Shown one piece after another: positions 43,877 through 53,077 of a DNA stretch of 64,000 nucleotides. Each line of letters begins with the position of its first letter. Positions within the stretch are counted from its first letter, which is position 1. The notes under the pieces were generated by a model. It was not told where the DNA came from. It worked only from the letters and a program-made list of their open reading frames with translations, and did not search any database. The stretch is taken from positions 124,001-188,000 of the forward strand of contig JANEZZ010002763.1 of NCBI GenBank assembly GCA_026122225.1. The letters are read 5' to 3'. Made by a program: the position numbers and the translations under genes. The DNA is from Heloderma charlesbogerti. Its lineage: Eukaryota > Chordata > Lepidosauria > Squamata > Helodermatidae.

Positions 43877-44222
43877 AATAAATAAATTCCAGTTGCTTGG
43901 GAGCAAGAGAGCTATTGCCTTTGTGCCTTGCTTGTGGAAATCCCAAAGGCAACTGATTACTCCTGTTGAATATAAAACAGGATGCTGGACTTGATGAGAA
44001 CATAAGAAGAGCCCTGCTGAATCAGACCAAGGGTCCATCTAGTTCACACAGTGGCCAACCAGCTGCCCACGGGAAACCCACAAGAAGGAAATGAATGCAA
44101 CAGCACCCTCCCGCCCATGTTCCCTAGTAACTAGTGTACATACTGCCTCTGATACTGGAGGTAGCAAAGCCATCTGGACTAGTAGCCATTAATAACCTTC
44201 ACCTCCTTGAATTTGTCCAATG
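43877..44222. mobile_element. Second tail-to-tail CR1 composite
   Basis: AAATTCCAGTTGCTTGGGAG, TATTGCCTTTGTGCC and GGATGCTGGACTTGATG on the plus strand meet AACATAAGAAGAGCCCTGCT on the minus-strand side at about 43988. This is the same join as at 14730. The right half runs to 44222. Confidence 0.7.
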
Positions 44223-44890
44223 TGGCTTGGGTTAAGTGTGAGCAGGGCATGGGAGTTAGAGGGCTACGCCAAGGGCCTTGTGGAAAAGGTGAGTTTTGAA
44301 GGAGGAGTTGAAAGAAGTAAGACAGGTGCCATCACACAGGTGATCCAGAAGGCACTTCCAAAAATCTGGAACATAATAGAAGTTTTTGCTAGGGTTTCTC
44401 CAAGCATCTGTAGCCAGCAATAAAGTCAAGCAAGTTTTTTATCCTTGATGAAATAACTTCTTGGTGGTTGTTTTTCAGGTGTGAAACTCCAATGGGCCTT
44501 TTTCAGCCTTTCCAATGGGGCTTCGTGGTGCAAGCAGAAGCCAAATGACCGTCTGTGGTAATGACTGGCTGTGTCGATTCCTGTCAATAATGGAGAAGAT
44601 TGACAAAGGAAAGGATTTTTTCCACTTTATTTGCTGGTCCCTGCGAAGTCCAGGCTACAAAACACCGACATCTGAAATACTGGTTACTCAAAGCATTGCC
44701 ACATTTGTGACCATAAGTTGCTTCTGAACAGAGAAAAACGGGAGCTCAGGAAACCTCAGACATTGCGTCTTGCACAGCACTTTCATATTTCTATATGTGC
44801 CAAAGCTGGCATGGCGTGATGGTTAAGAAAGTGAGCGGTGAGCTAAGCCCCCAGTTCAGCCATGGACGCACACAGGAGGTATCCTTGGAC
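44223..44890. other. No gene recognised
   Basis: GAAAAGGTGAGTTTTGAAGG near 44284 looks like an old dispersed repeat. The rest is unassigned. Confidence 0.4.
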
Positions 44891-45005
44891 CAGCTGTCTC
44901 CAACCTGGTGCCCTCCAGATGTGTTGGACTGCAACTCCCATCATTTCCAGCCATGCTGGGTGGGAATGATGGGAGTTGCAGTCCAACACATCTGGAGGAT
45001 AACAG
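44891..45005. mobile_element. hAT-like palindromic MITE, clean hairpin
   Basis: CCTCCAGATGTGTTGGACTG and CAGTCCAACACATCTGGAGG are perfect 20-bp inverse arms. The inner part (CAACTCCCATCATT / AATGATGGGAGTTG) pairs too. Confidence 0.85.
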
Positions 45006-45109
45006 GCAGAGGAAGGTTGCCTTTGGCAAACTAGTGTCAAAATCCCACAGATTTATGTGGCTTAAGCAGGCTTGAGTAACGGTGACTGATTATTAAAGTT
45101 GGACCAATC

Positions 45110-45465
45110 AAACACCATCAGTCCATCTAGCCCAGAACCGTCTATTCTGATGAAAGGCAGGACTGCGGACCAGCCGCCCCCAACCTGGCGCCCTCCAGAC
45201 ATGCTGGACTACAATGCCCACAATCCCCAGCCAGCATGCCTATATTGGCTGAGGATGATGGGAGTTGTAGCCCATTGTACATGGAGGTCAGAAGAATGGC
45301 AACAGGTGCTATAGGGTCTCAGACGAATAGTTGTCAATTTAACTGGAGATGATGGTGATGGATGAGGATTAATTATGTTTAGGTCTGGTTGGATCAACTG
45401 GGGATTGACCCAAGCATTTTCTTCCTCATGCAAAGCATCTGCTCTGCCACTGAGATATGTTCTGA
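45110..45465 (-). mobile_element. tRNA-derived SINE interrupted by a MITE
   Basis: The left part (CAGTCCATCTAGCCCAGAAC) and right part (CATGCAAAGCATCTGCTCTG, then CCACTGAGATATG, the reversed A box) belong to the family at 49199. A hAT-like palindromic MITE at 45171-45299 (CCAACCTGGCGCCCTCCAG ... ATGATGGGAGTTGTAG) separates them. Confidence 0.68.
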
Positions 45466-46427
45466 TACCAGTTGGTGCATGTGGTATTTAACCTCACACT
45501 GGCCATGTGTGAGCTACCCACGGTGGTGCCATGAGCAGGACTTTGGGGCACAGGTCCGGGGTACCACTCACCAGAATGATCAGGAGGGCCCCCAAGTGCA
45601 GCAGGACTGGCTCATCACATTTTGAAGTGAGTGAAGCACTAAACGTGCCCATCTAAAGACGAGGCCCCTGTAAGGCCATTAAGTTTACTTAACTGCATCA
45701 CTGGCTACCCAGAATGAGAGTCACCTCCACATCCCAGGAAAAGCCTGCAAAGCAGTCAGCCTGGTGGCCTGGCGTACAGTGCCAATCCCTACTTTTAGCC
45801 TCTTTCAAAATCAACACGTTGCCTTTCCTCTTATTTTTCGCAGGCCAGGAAAGGCAATTTCCCAATGAAGAAGGAGCTTGTTCTTGATCTCTGGCTACAA
45901 TAACAAATGCTGAATCCCACCAGGCTGCCTGGGTCTGGAGTTGCGGTAAAGCCTCATGTACACAGGCGAGAAATGGGAGGAAGGCAGGCTTGATTTATGA
46001 GGCCGCGTCCTCCGCTGCAACAGCAGCAGCAGCAGCAGCAAGGATGAGTCTCGCCATCCAGCTGAACTTTTCGGTAAAAGTTGTGCATGTGGGCTTGGAC
46101 AATTAAAGGGGCTTTCATAACGAGCTCGTTGTTTGCACAGATGGAAAAGAGGCCTTTGAAAAACAGGCGCACTAAACTGGGCCGTTTCCTCCTTTGCGCA
46201 CAAACAGAGGCAAGGGCCAAACACAAAAATGCTATCACAACTTTGGGACTTCCCGTTGAGTCAACAAACTTCTAGAAACAGAAAGGATTGTCACAGATGG
46301 CAGGCAGGTGGGACATGGCCCTCTGGCATCTCTCTCTTTTGCGGATGCCAACAATGAAGGATTTGCAGGAACACTAAGAGATCAGTTGGAGCAGTGAGAA
46401 ATGAGCGGTGGGGAATCCCTACACAAA
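45466..46427. other. Repeat-poor island, no gene recognised
   Basis: I recognise no repeat family in 45840-46270 except a (GCA)n run near 46022. Open frames on both strands (45895-46275) are GC-rich shadows with a poly-Leu/poly-Cys stretch from the GCA run. It could be single-copy regulatory sequence, but nothing here proves function. Confidence 0.4.
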
Positions 46428-46800
46428 GGGGCTGTTCACACAACACACTAACCCACACTCAGTGAATGAGTGTGGGTTGTTTTGAACCATGTGTTGTTTG
46501 TTGAACCGTGGGTTAGTGTGTTGTCTGAATGCTGCCAGGGTAGCTTGTTAACCATGCAGCATGGATTATTTTTCTCAACAAGCCAGCTTGAAAACCAGTG
46601 GGTTGTTGTTGGCTTAACAAGACACACTGCATGGTTAACAAGCCACCCTGGTTGCATTCAGACAACACAATAACCCACCCAGTGGAAAACATGCTGCGTT
46701 CAGACAACACGCTAACCCATGGTTCAACAAACCACCCACGGTTCAAAACAACCCACACTCAACCACTGAGTGTGGGTTAGTGTGTTGTGTGAACAGCCCC
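46428..46800. mobile_element. Large palindromic MITE (373 bp)
   Basis: GGGGCTGTTCACACAACACA at the left is matched by TGTGTTGTGTGAACAGCCCC at the right. Pairing continues through CTAACCCACACTCAGTG, TTGTTTTGAACC, GTGTTGTCTGAA and AGCTTGTTAACCATGCAG. Open frames on both strands are alike because the element is a palindrome. I found no clear target duplication. Confidence 0.88.
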
Positions 46801-47267
46801 TCTGTCTAGCAGACAGATCCCACTGGCAACCCCTCTGCAGTGGGTGAGCTTGCCTGACTCCGAGTCACGTCGGTGATGTCACTTGCGTAGCGTGCCTCTC
46901 TCCTGCATTCCTCTGCTTTCTGCCACCCACATAGTTGGCATCCCATCCCCTTTATTAAAAGTTTATAAAATGATGTGTGATTAAGAGAAAGTGCATAGAG
47001 AGATTCCCACCCCCCTCTCATAACACTAGAGCTCAGGGTCTCCCAATTTTGTCAATGGATTCAGGGCTGACAAAACAATGTACAGAATTCACAAGAACAT
47101 CACCACAAGATCCTGGACTTTAGATGGGCCAGGATGTTCAGTCCAGCGGCAAGGCTGTTTCATGTCCACATATCACGTTTGTGGTGCACTACTTACACCC
47201 TGGCCCTGCTTGCTTTGGTTTGGACCAGACACGAGTGCATTGGCTGAACCAAAGCAGCATCGGACAC
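46801..47267. other. No gene recognised
   Basis: Unassigned sequence. Confidence 0.45.
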
Positions 47268-47405
47268 TTAGGCAGCAATCCTATATATGGTTAAGTAGAA
47301 AATAGTCTTACAGCTCCCAGCATGTCCCAGCCAGCCATGCTGGCTGAGGCATGCTGGGAGCTGGAGGACTTTTTTCTGTCTAAACATACATAGGATCACC
47401 CCCTT
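47268..47405. mobile_element. Short palindromic MITE
   Basis: Ends TTAGGCAGCAATCCTATAT and ATAGGATCACCCCCTTA are imperfectly inverted. The centre is a strong hairpin, CAGCTCCCAGCATG with CATGCTGGGAGCTG. Confidence 0.72.
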
Positions 47406-47462
47406 ACAGTACTTTTTGTTTTTTGTATTAGTCCCCGACTACAGAGTATTTTCACTTTATGT

Positions 47463-47545
47463 TTTATAGCACACCAGCCTTCTCCAACATGATGCCCTCC
47501 AGATCTGTTGGACTGCAACTCCCATCATTCCCAGCCAACATGGCT
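47463..47545. mobile_element. Half copy of hAT-like MITE
   Basis: TCTCCAACATGATGCCCTCC and GGACTGCAACTCCCATCATT without the mirrored half. Confidence 0.65.
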
Positions 47546-48337
47546 ACTTACACTGAGCAAACCAGGAATTTGTGCTGTATCTTATTTTCTAAAACAGGAG
47601 CTACTGGGGATCCAACCTGTGTGGAAGCCAGAGTACAGCATCAGGACAGCATCACTGGGCACATGTCTGGGCCCTTGCTTCAGCAGGGCCCCCGGCTACG
47701 AATCACTGGTGCCCCTCCCCCATATCTTTTTGCTGTTTGTGCCTGTTCACCTGCCCTCTCTAAGTGAGCAAGCAGTGAAGGGAGCAAAGAGAGGGACCAG
47801 CAGCCTCTCTTCGCCTCACTCTCTGCCTGGAGGTGGCTGTGTGGACTGGGCCTGAAAGAAGATGGCAACTGAATGGACATCAAGGTAAGGATGTCTTGCC
47901 CAACAGCCCCCTTAAACCTGGGCCCTCTGACCTACTTGCTTATAGCTCTGTCCCACCTGCTGTGGGTTATGCAGTGAGGCTAGAAAGGCCCTCCGCATAT
48001 GCCCAAGAGAAACTACCCATCCCGTCTTTGTTGTTAGTTAATGGCCTCGAGATTTGAGAGTTGCTATTTAAGCACACTCAGTTCTGTACTCCACCCTGCT
48101 GTGGTACCATGGAAAGCAAATATGCCTCTGCAAAGGAATCAAGAGAACCTGGCAGGAGGACGGCCAGAGGGGGAGGTTAGATGTATCTTCAGGCCAGCCC
48201 GCTGCAGATGCTGATGATGTGTGGTAAGCATGGGCTCAGGCGTGTGCTCTGTGGGCTTGTAATGCTTGCCTCAAAAAACAGCAGGGAACACATTAAGAGC
48301 TCCTGAATTCTTCTTTGGCCTGGACTAAATCCAGGGA
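47546..48337. other. No gene recognised
   Basis: Overlapping open frames at 47459-48057 are partly derived from the MITE half. No domain seen. Confidence 0.4.
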
Positions 48338-48559
48338 GCCAGTGCAGTGTAGTGGTGAGAGTGTTGGACTGGGAGCCGGGAGATCCGGGTTCTAGTCCCC
48401 ACTCAGCCATGGAAGCTCACTGGGTGACTTTGGGCCCGTCACAGACTCTCAGCCCAACTTACCTCACAGGGTAGCTGATGTGAGGATAAAGTGGAGAGGA
48501 GGAGGATAATGTAAGCCGCCTTGGGTTCCTTGCAAGAGGAAAACGACGGGATATAAATG

Positions 48560-48590
<31 letters not shown>

Positions 48591-48600
48591 CAAACAAACA
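48338..48600 (+). mobile_element. tRNA-derived MIR-like SINE
   Basis: Clean copy with AGTGCAGTGTAGTGGTGAGAG (A box), GATCCGGGTTCTAGTCCCC (B box), GGTGACTTTGGGCCCGTC and CGGGATATAAATGCAATC, then an AATC/AAAC run. Confidence 0.9.
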
Positions 48601-49198
48601 AATCTGAGCCACAGAAGAATTCCTGGCTTACCTTTTCCCTCTCCTCCCATCCACCCATTCCTCAATTCCCCCCTCCCACTCCTTTCCTTTTAAAGCCCCC
48701 CTTGCTGGTGGGGCCAGCAGCAGCAGCAGTAGTGGTGTTCTGGCAGCCACAGGGAGAGGGATCGAAAAGAGTCTCCCCTTCCCCTTTCCTGTGCCTGGAC
48801 AAAAGGCCCCAATGGAAGAGCTGGGTGGGAGGGGATGGACCTCTCTTTCCCAAAGGTGGATTGGCTAAAAAAAATAAGCTGAGCGATTTCCAAATTCTTG
48901 GGAAATCGCTCTGCATACTTTCAGAGTCAATCCAACGCAAGAACCAAGGGAATTGCCCGGCCTCTGATCTCTGTTTAAGTAAGAACACAAGTCATACACA
49001 AGAATGTGCTACCTGACAGCAACACTGTTTCCCCAGTGAACCTGGCACCCCTTCTTAAGAACTCCTGTGAGGCAGGTGTGAGACACGTGGAGTGGACTGC
49101 ATTCCACGGCTGCATTTGATCATCTGCATTGGACTGGGAAAGGGTGGGCCGAGTTTTGACAGCAGCATTCCCAGAATCTCACCACTGGCGACTTCCTT
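48601..49198. other. No gene recognised
   Basis: Unassigned. Open frames at 48662-49016 on both strands include a (CAG)n near 48716. Confidence 0.4.
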
Positions 49199-49383
49199 GG
49201 GAACGTAGGAAGCTGCCTTATGCAGAGTCAGACCCTTGGTCCATCTAGCCCAGTATTTTCTACACTGACTGGAAGCAAGGGCTCTCCGGGGTTTCGCAGG
49301 AGTTTTTCCAGCCCTACCTGGAGATGCCAGGGATCGAACCTGAGGCCTTCTCCATGCAAAGCATTCTGTGCTCTACTACTCCT
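49199..49383 (-). mobile_element. tRNA-derived SINE
   Basis: AGGAAGCTGCCTTATGCAGAG at the left and GGGATCGAACCTGAGGCC (reversed B box) with TGTGCTCTACTACTC (reversed A box) at the right. Confidence 0.86.
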
Positions 49384-49498
49384 CACCAAGCCATGCATCA
49401 TAAAAATGCCACAGTCTTCCAGTACCTCATTCCAAGGAAATAAAAGCCCTGGATAAAGCAGGCCAGAGTTCTCACTGCTCAGAGAACTGGGTTACAAG

Positions 49499-49817
49499 TA
49501 GGGAGGCCAGGTGTCCTCTTTTACAGAGGACACTCCTCTATTTGAAGGGCTGCCTGAGGGCGATCCTCCATTTTGAAGGTGTTCTCTGTTGGAAGGGCTG
49601 GTTGGTTCAACAGTTAGCACCTGGGCCACAGAGTGAGCAGGCATACGGGTCACCTGGTCATCGCCTTTCCCACTGTGGTGAGACATACTGTCTTTCTATT
49701 TCAATTATAATTATTTCTCAATTTGCATCTATACATATGAATTAGCATATGCAAATGTTATGCATATCAGTGTCCTTCTTTGTCCTCTTTTTTGGCGATT
49801 CACAGATGGCCACCCTA
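49499..49817. mobile_element. hAT element, Tip100/Zaphod-like ends
   Basis: Left end TAGGGAGGCCAGGTGTCCTC and right end ATGGCCACCCTA are inverted (TAGGGTGGCCAT). Flanks GTTACAAG and ATTACAAC agree at 6 of 8 positions, a decayed 8-bp duplication. The interior is AT-rich on the right and has no transposase. Confidence 0.75.
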
Positions 49818-49849
49818 ATTACAACGGTGTACCAATGTTACCGACACTG

Positions 49850-49985
49850 GATGGGATCAGCTCCCCAGGCTTTCAGTCATGGGACTCCCCCCCCCCCACA
49901 CACACATACCTGGGGATATCTGGAGATTGAACCTGGGTCTCCTGCATACAAAGGATGAGCTCTACCACTGGGTGCCAGTCCTTGC
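49850..49985 (-). mobile_element. tRNA-derived SINE head fragment
   Basis: ATATCTGGAGATTGAACCTGG, CTCCTGCATACAAAGGATGAG and CTCTACCACTGGG are the reversed SINE head. A C/CA run near 49889 interrupts it. Confidence 0.65.
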
Positions 49986-50026
49986 AGACATCTTGTGTGA
50001 CCGGCAGCCAGAGAGAGAGATGAACT

Positions 50027-50197
50027 CAGTGGGGGCTGGGGGCTCCGATGTCAGTGGTGAATCTGCTCCGGGTCTCAGTCAGAACCAGCCAGAACTCTAA
50101 AGGAGCTATCCAAGAGGTGAACCAGTTCTGCCTGGTTCTGACTGAAACCTGGGGTGGATCGCCACCCCACTGACATTGGAGCCACCAGCCTCCAGTG
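50027..50197. mobile_element. Palindromic hAT MITE, third copy
   Basis: CAGTGGGGGCTGGGGGCTCC to GGAGCCACCAGCCTCCAGTG, with CAGTCAGAACCAGCCAGAAC inside. Same family as 11825-11986. Flanking 8-mers agree at only 5 positions. Confidence 0.75.
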
Positions 50198-51122
50198 GCT
50201 GGCTTCACATGTTCTCCTCAGTCTGATGAGCATAGAATGGTAGAGACATCCAAAACAGTGGCTTAACTTTGCAAGGCACGCTTCAGACCCTCTTTGTGGC
50301 AACGTTTGTACTGACATCCATCCACAAAAGAAAAGGAATGGCTTTTTATCACTTTTTTAGTCTTGATGCTAAACCGCTCCAGTCGGAGGAGCTGGAAATC
50401 CAAACACTACAATCCTTGACTAGAGAACTCTGCTTTTTTTTTTTAATATAAAAAGCTAATAAATAAAACCAAAGGGCACGCTCTCTTTCTTTCCCCGCAA
50501 AGCAATGAAGGCTTTGTCTCTGCTCAACCCATATTTCATGCAGCTGTGCTTCAAAGGGGATTTCAGAAATGCCTAACAGCGCCATTCGTGTGGCTGGCAC
50601 ACAATGTGCTTAGCTGCACACACAGAAAATCTCCCACATCCATCACGCAGCACCACTGGCTGGGAGGGGATTTCATGCCGCTGGCAGAGAGTGCAGCTGG
50701 AGCAGTGAAAGACACTTACCGCTGATTCAAAGTTTTTTTGTGTGTTTTTTTAACAGGACCAGCATCTGGAGGTGAAAGATGTTGCATGCTTTCTGTGGAC
50801 ACATACCTTTTTATCAGGCAGAACAGAAAGGTAGAAGAGAGCAGGACGACATGTAGGGATGAATTAATCTGTCAATTTTGGTTTCTCTCAGTTTGTCATG
50901 TACCTAATCTTAAATTTGGTTCATTCCAAATGTTTGATTTTTGATGGCATATGATGGGCTCTTTAATGCACCTGTTGAATTATTTATGGTTGCCACTGAT
51001 GTTTTAGTTGTTTTATGGGGTGGTGGTATTTTAGTAGATAATTGTATTTAGCTGTTTTAATTTTGTATATATTAATTCTGTTGTAAGTCACCTTGAATCT
51101 TTTTTTTTGTGGGGGGCAGAAA
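50198..51122. other. No gene; probable L2-type 3' tail at the end
   Basis: About 50960-51122 resembles a LINE 3' end (TTGTAAGTCACCTTGAATC, then T/G runs). The rest is unassigned. Confidence 0.4.
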
Positions 51123-51129
51123 GGCATCC

Positions 51130-51574
51130 AAGGGAGCAATCCTATGGCTGCTAGACAGCAGCTACACGGCCATAGGATATGGTGTTTTCTGGGAACCGAC
51201 CTTGGAGCCCATGCTCCAAGGTCGGTTGCTGAAGAACTGACCTACCCCCACTTCCACACTGCCTCAGAACAGCCCCGTCCTCCGTGCTCGCAAGAGGAGT
51301 GCAGAGCGGCCGGAAAGGGGCGTGGCTGGGGGCATTCCGGGGCGGGGAGAGCATAACTGCCTGTACGACACATCCACTGTGTCGTACAGGAGCCTCCTTC
51401 CCCACTGCATGCTCCTGCAGCTAGACAGACACAATCAGCTGTCTAGCTGAAGAAGCAGGGTAGGAGAAGCGCACAGGGAACGATCCCCTTCGTGCTTCTC
51501 CTGCCCTGCTTTGGATAGGCGGTCGCCTCTGAGTTCGGAGGCGGCCACCTATCTGAATAGAATTGCTGCCTTAG
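51130..51574. mobile_element. Multi-hairpin MITE (445 bp)
   Basis: Ends AGGGAGCAATCCTAT and ATAGAATTGCTGCCTT are inverted. Inside is a chain of hairpins: perfect 15-bp arms at 51194-51227 (AACCGACCTTGGAGC), perfect 12-bp arms at 51360-51390 (CCTGTACGACAC), perfect 11-bp arms at 51418-51449 (CAGCTAGACAG), then a 9-bp AGGAGAAGC/GCTTCTCCT pair and an imperfect GGCGGTCGCCTC pair. A diverged relative lies at 54471-54813. No coding sequence. Confidence 0.8.
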
Positions 51575-51589
51575 AAATCTAAACCATCA

Positions 51590-51880
51590 TCGTCATCTGC
51601 AATTCTGCCTAGTATACACATTTCTGCAAGCAATGTTCCTAATGCATATTTGAATGTTATTTCCACTAATATACACATTTTTGCATGCACTTTTCCTGAA
51701 TATGCACATTTTTGTGTGCATTTTTGGATCGGAGAACTCCATTGCAAAATTCAGAGAAGTGTGAATTTAGAAGGATGACTGAGTTTTGGTTCACACAGTG
51801 ATCTGAAAGTGCAAAATTAGGCAAGTTCACATTAAAATGCAAACTGAATGCATCATTTCCCCCCATCCCTAGATATATGT
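51590..51880. mobile_element. MITE of the AGGGATGT family, partial
   Basis: Repeated ACACATTTTTGCATGCAC and GCACATTTTTGTGTGC, then CAAAATTCAGAGAAGTGTG, end in CCCCATCCCTAG. Compare 61192-61563. Confidence 0.6.
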
Positions 51881-52239
51881 GATCTCTGCTGTGGCAAATC
51901 CCCCACCCCTCTTCCATAATGTCCAGGAGGAACACTCAAGATATGAGGCAGCACAGTTGCCAGTGGCAGCCATTCATTGCTGGATGGACCACCAGTTTCT
52001 GTTGTGGAGCATCTGCTAAATAGGGGTGGAGATATGATGTCCCTACTGGAGGACTAGTAGCCATTGTCCCTACTAGACAATGGTGTCCCTAGGGGGCACC
52101 TCAAGGAGGCAGCAGAAGCACTGATCTGCTACTTTAGCGACGCGCAGGTGCAGCAGTGCTGGCAGCAGGTTTTGGAGGGCCCTTGGGCAAGACACCCTCC
52201 GTGGGCCCCCTTCCTCAGTGAATCTACCCTCTCGCCACC
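51881..52239. other. No gene recognised
   Basis: Contains GGGCCCTTGGGCAAGACACC near 52178, possibly another transposon fragment. Confidence 0.4.
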
Positions 52240-52244
52240 ATTGT

Positions 52245-52792
52245 TGTCAGGGTTGCCTCTGAGCATATAGAGTGTCAGAGTAGCTCAGATTCTGAGGAAA
52301 AGCTGCAACATGTGGAAGAGGAACTTTCCCAGGCTTCAGAGGCACAGCTGGATGGAGAGGCCCTCCCTTCACACATCCCTGTGAGTGTTAGCAAACAGGG
52401 GGAGGCGAGGGAAGGACAACCGGAACTCTTAGATGCAAGGCGCAGACGCAGGCACAAGCGGGAAATCGCAGGGGCTGAGCTTAGGTGCTCTGCCCAATTG
52501 GCTCGGTGTCAATAGCTGTGCCTAGAGGCGTCACGGGAGAGGGGGAGATCCTCCCCCCCCACCCCTTAAGTTAAGAGAGCTTGCCGCCTTTTTCCCAAGC
52601 GGAGACCAGCTTTCGTAGTTTCCCTTTGAACTCCCTGAAGGCTGAGTCTTTTGTAGTCTCTGAGGCTCTAGCAATTTGCATCTGTATGCCTCATTAGGGT
52701 AAATGGAATTAAAGCCTTGGAAATGCAGCCTCTGGTCTGAGTGTTGATTTGGCCACTGGAGTTCTCAGCCAGGCAAAAAGGGAATCCTGACA
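52245..52792 (+). mobile_element. Solo LTR 1 with perfect 5-bp TSD
   Basis: Starts TGTCAGGG and ends ATCCTGACA, so TG...CA with 6-bp inverted ends TGTCAG/CTGACA. It is flanked by ATTGT at 52240-52244 and 52793-52797. The 3' third has GGAATTAAAGCCTTGGAAATG, a possible polyadenylation signal. The 5-bp duplication suggests Ty3/Gypsy-like integration, though family assignment needs comparison. Related to 54951-55483. Confidence 0.88.
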
Positions 52793-52797
52793 ATTGT

Positions 52798-53077
52798 CAC
52801 GAGCTGCCCTTGCTCTTCCTCCTCCTCCTCTTTCTCGTCATCACTACCATTTGCTTGCTTGATAGGCAGAGAGACAGCGAGCAAGTCGGCCCTGGCATCT
52901 CCTGCTCCTCCACTGTTGTCTGGGCCAGAGCGAGAGGCCGGTGGAACAAGCAGGTTGTAACGGTGATGAGAAGAAGCAGCTCCAGGGGGCTCTTGTCTGT
53001 GGGCCCCTGCTGGGGTCTGGACCTTCTTATGGCCAGAAACTGGCTAAAGAACAGGGAGTAGGAATAAATGGTCAATT
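52798..53077. other. No gene recognised
   Basis: Continuation of the sequence into which LTR 1 inserted. Overlapping ORFs on both strands are not supported. Confidence 0.45.

Noticed and set aside
45895..46275. Overlapping ORFs with Leu/Cys runs as genes
   Set aside because: The homopolymer runs come from a GCA trinucleotide repeat read in different frames, and no domain is seen.
46448..46780. Four similar ORFs on both strands
   Set aside because: They are the same palindrome read in both directions, not a duplicated gene.
50757..50832. A host exon between TTTTTTAACAG and AAAGGTAGAA
   Set aside because: The splice-like borders are suggestive, but no frame encodes anything recognisable and no partner exon is visible.
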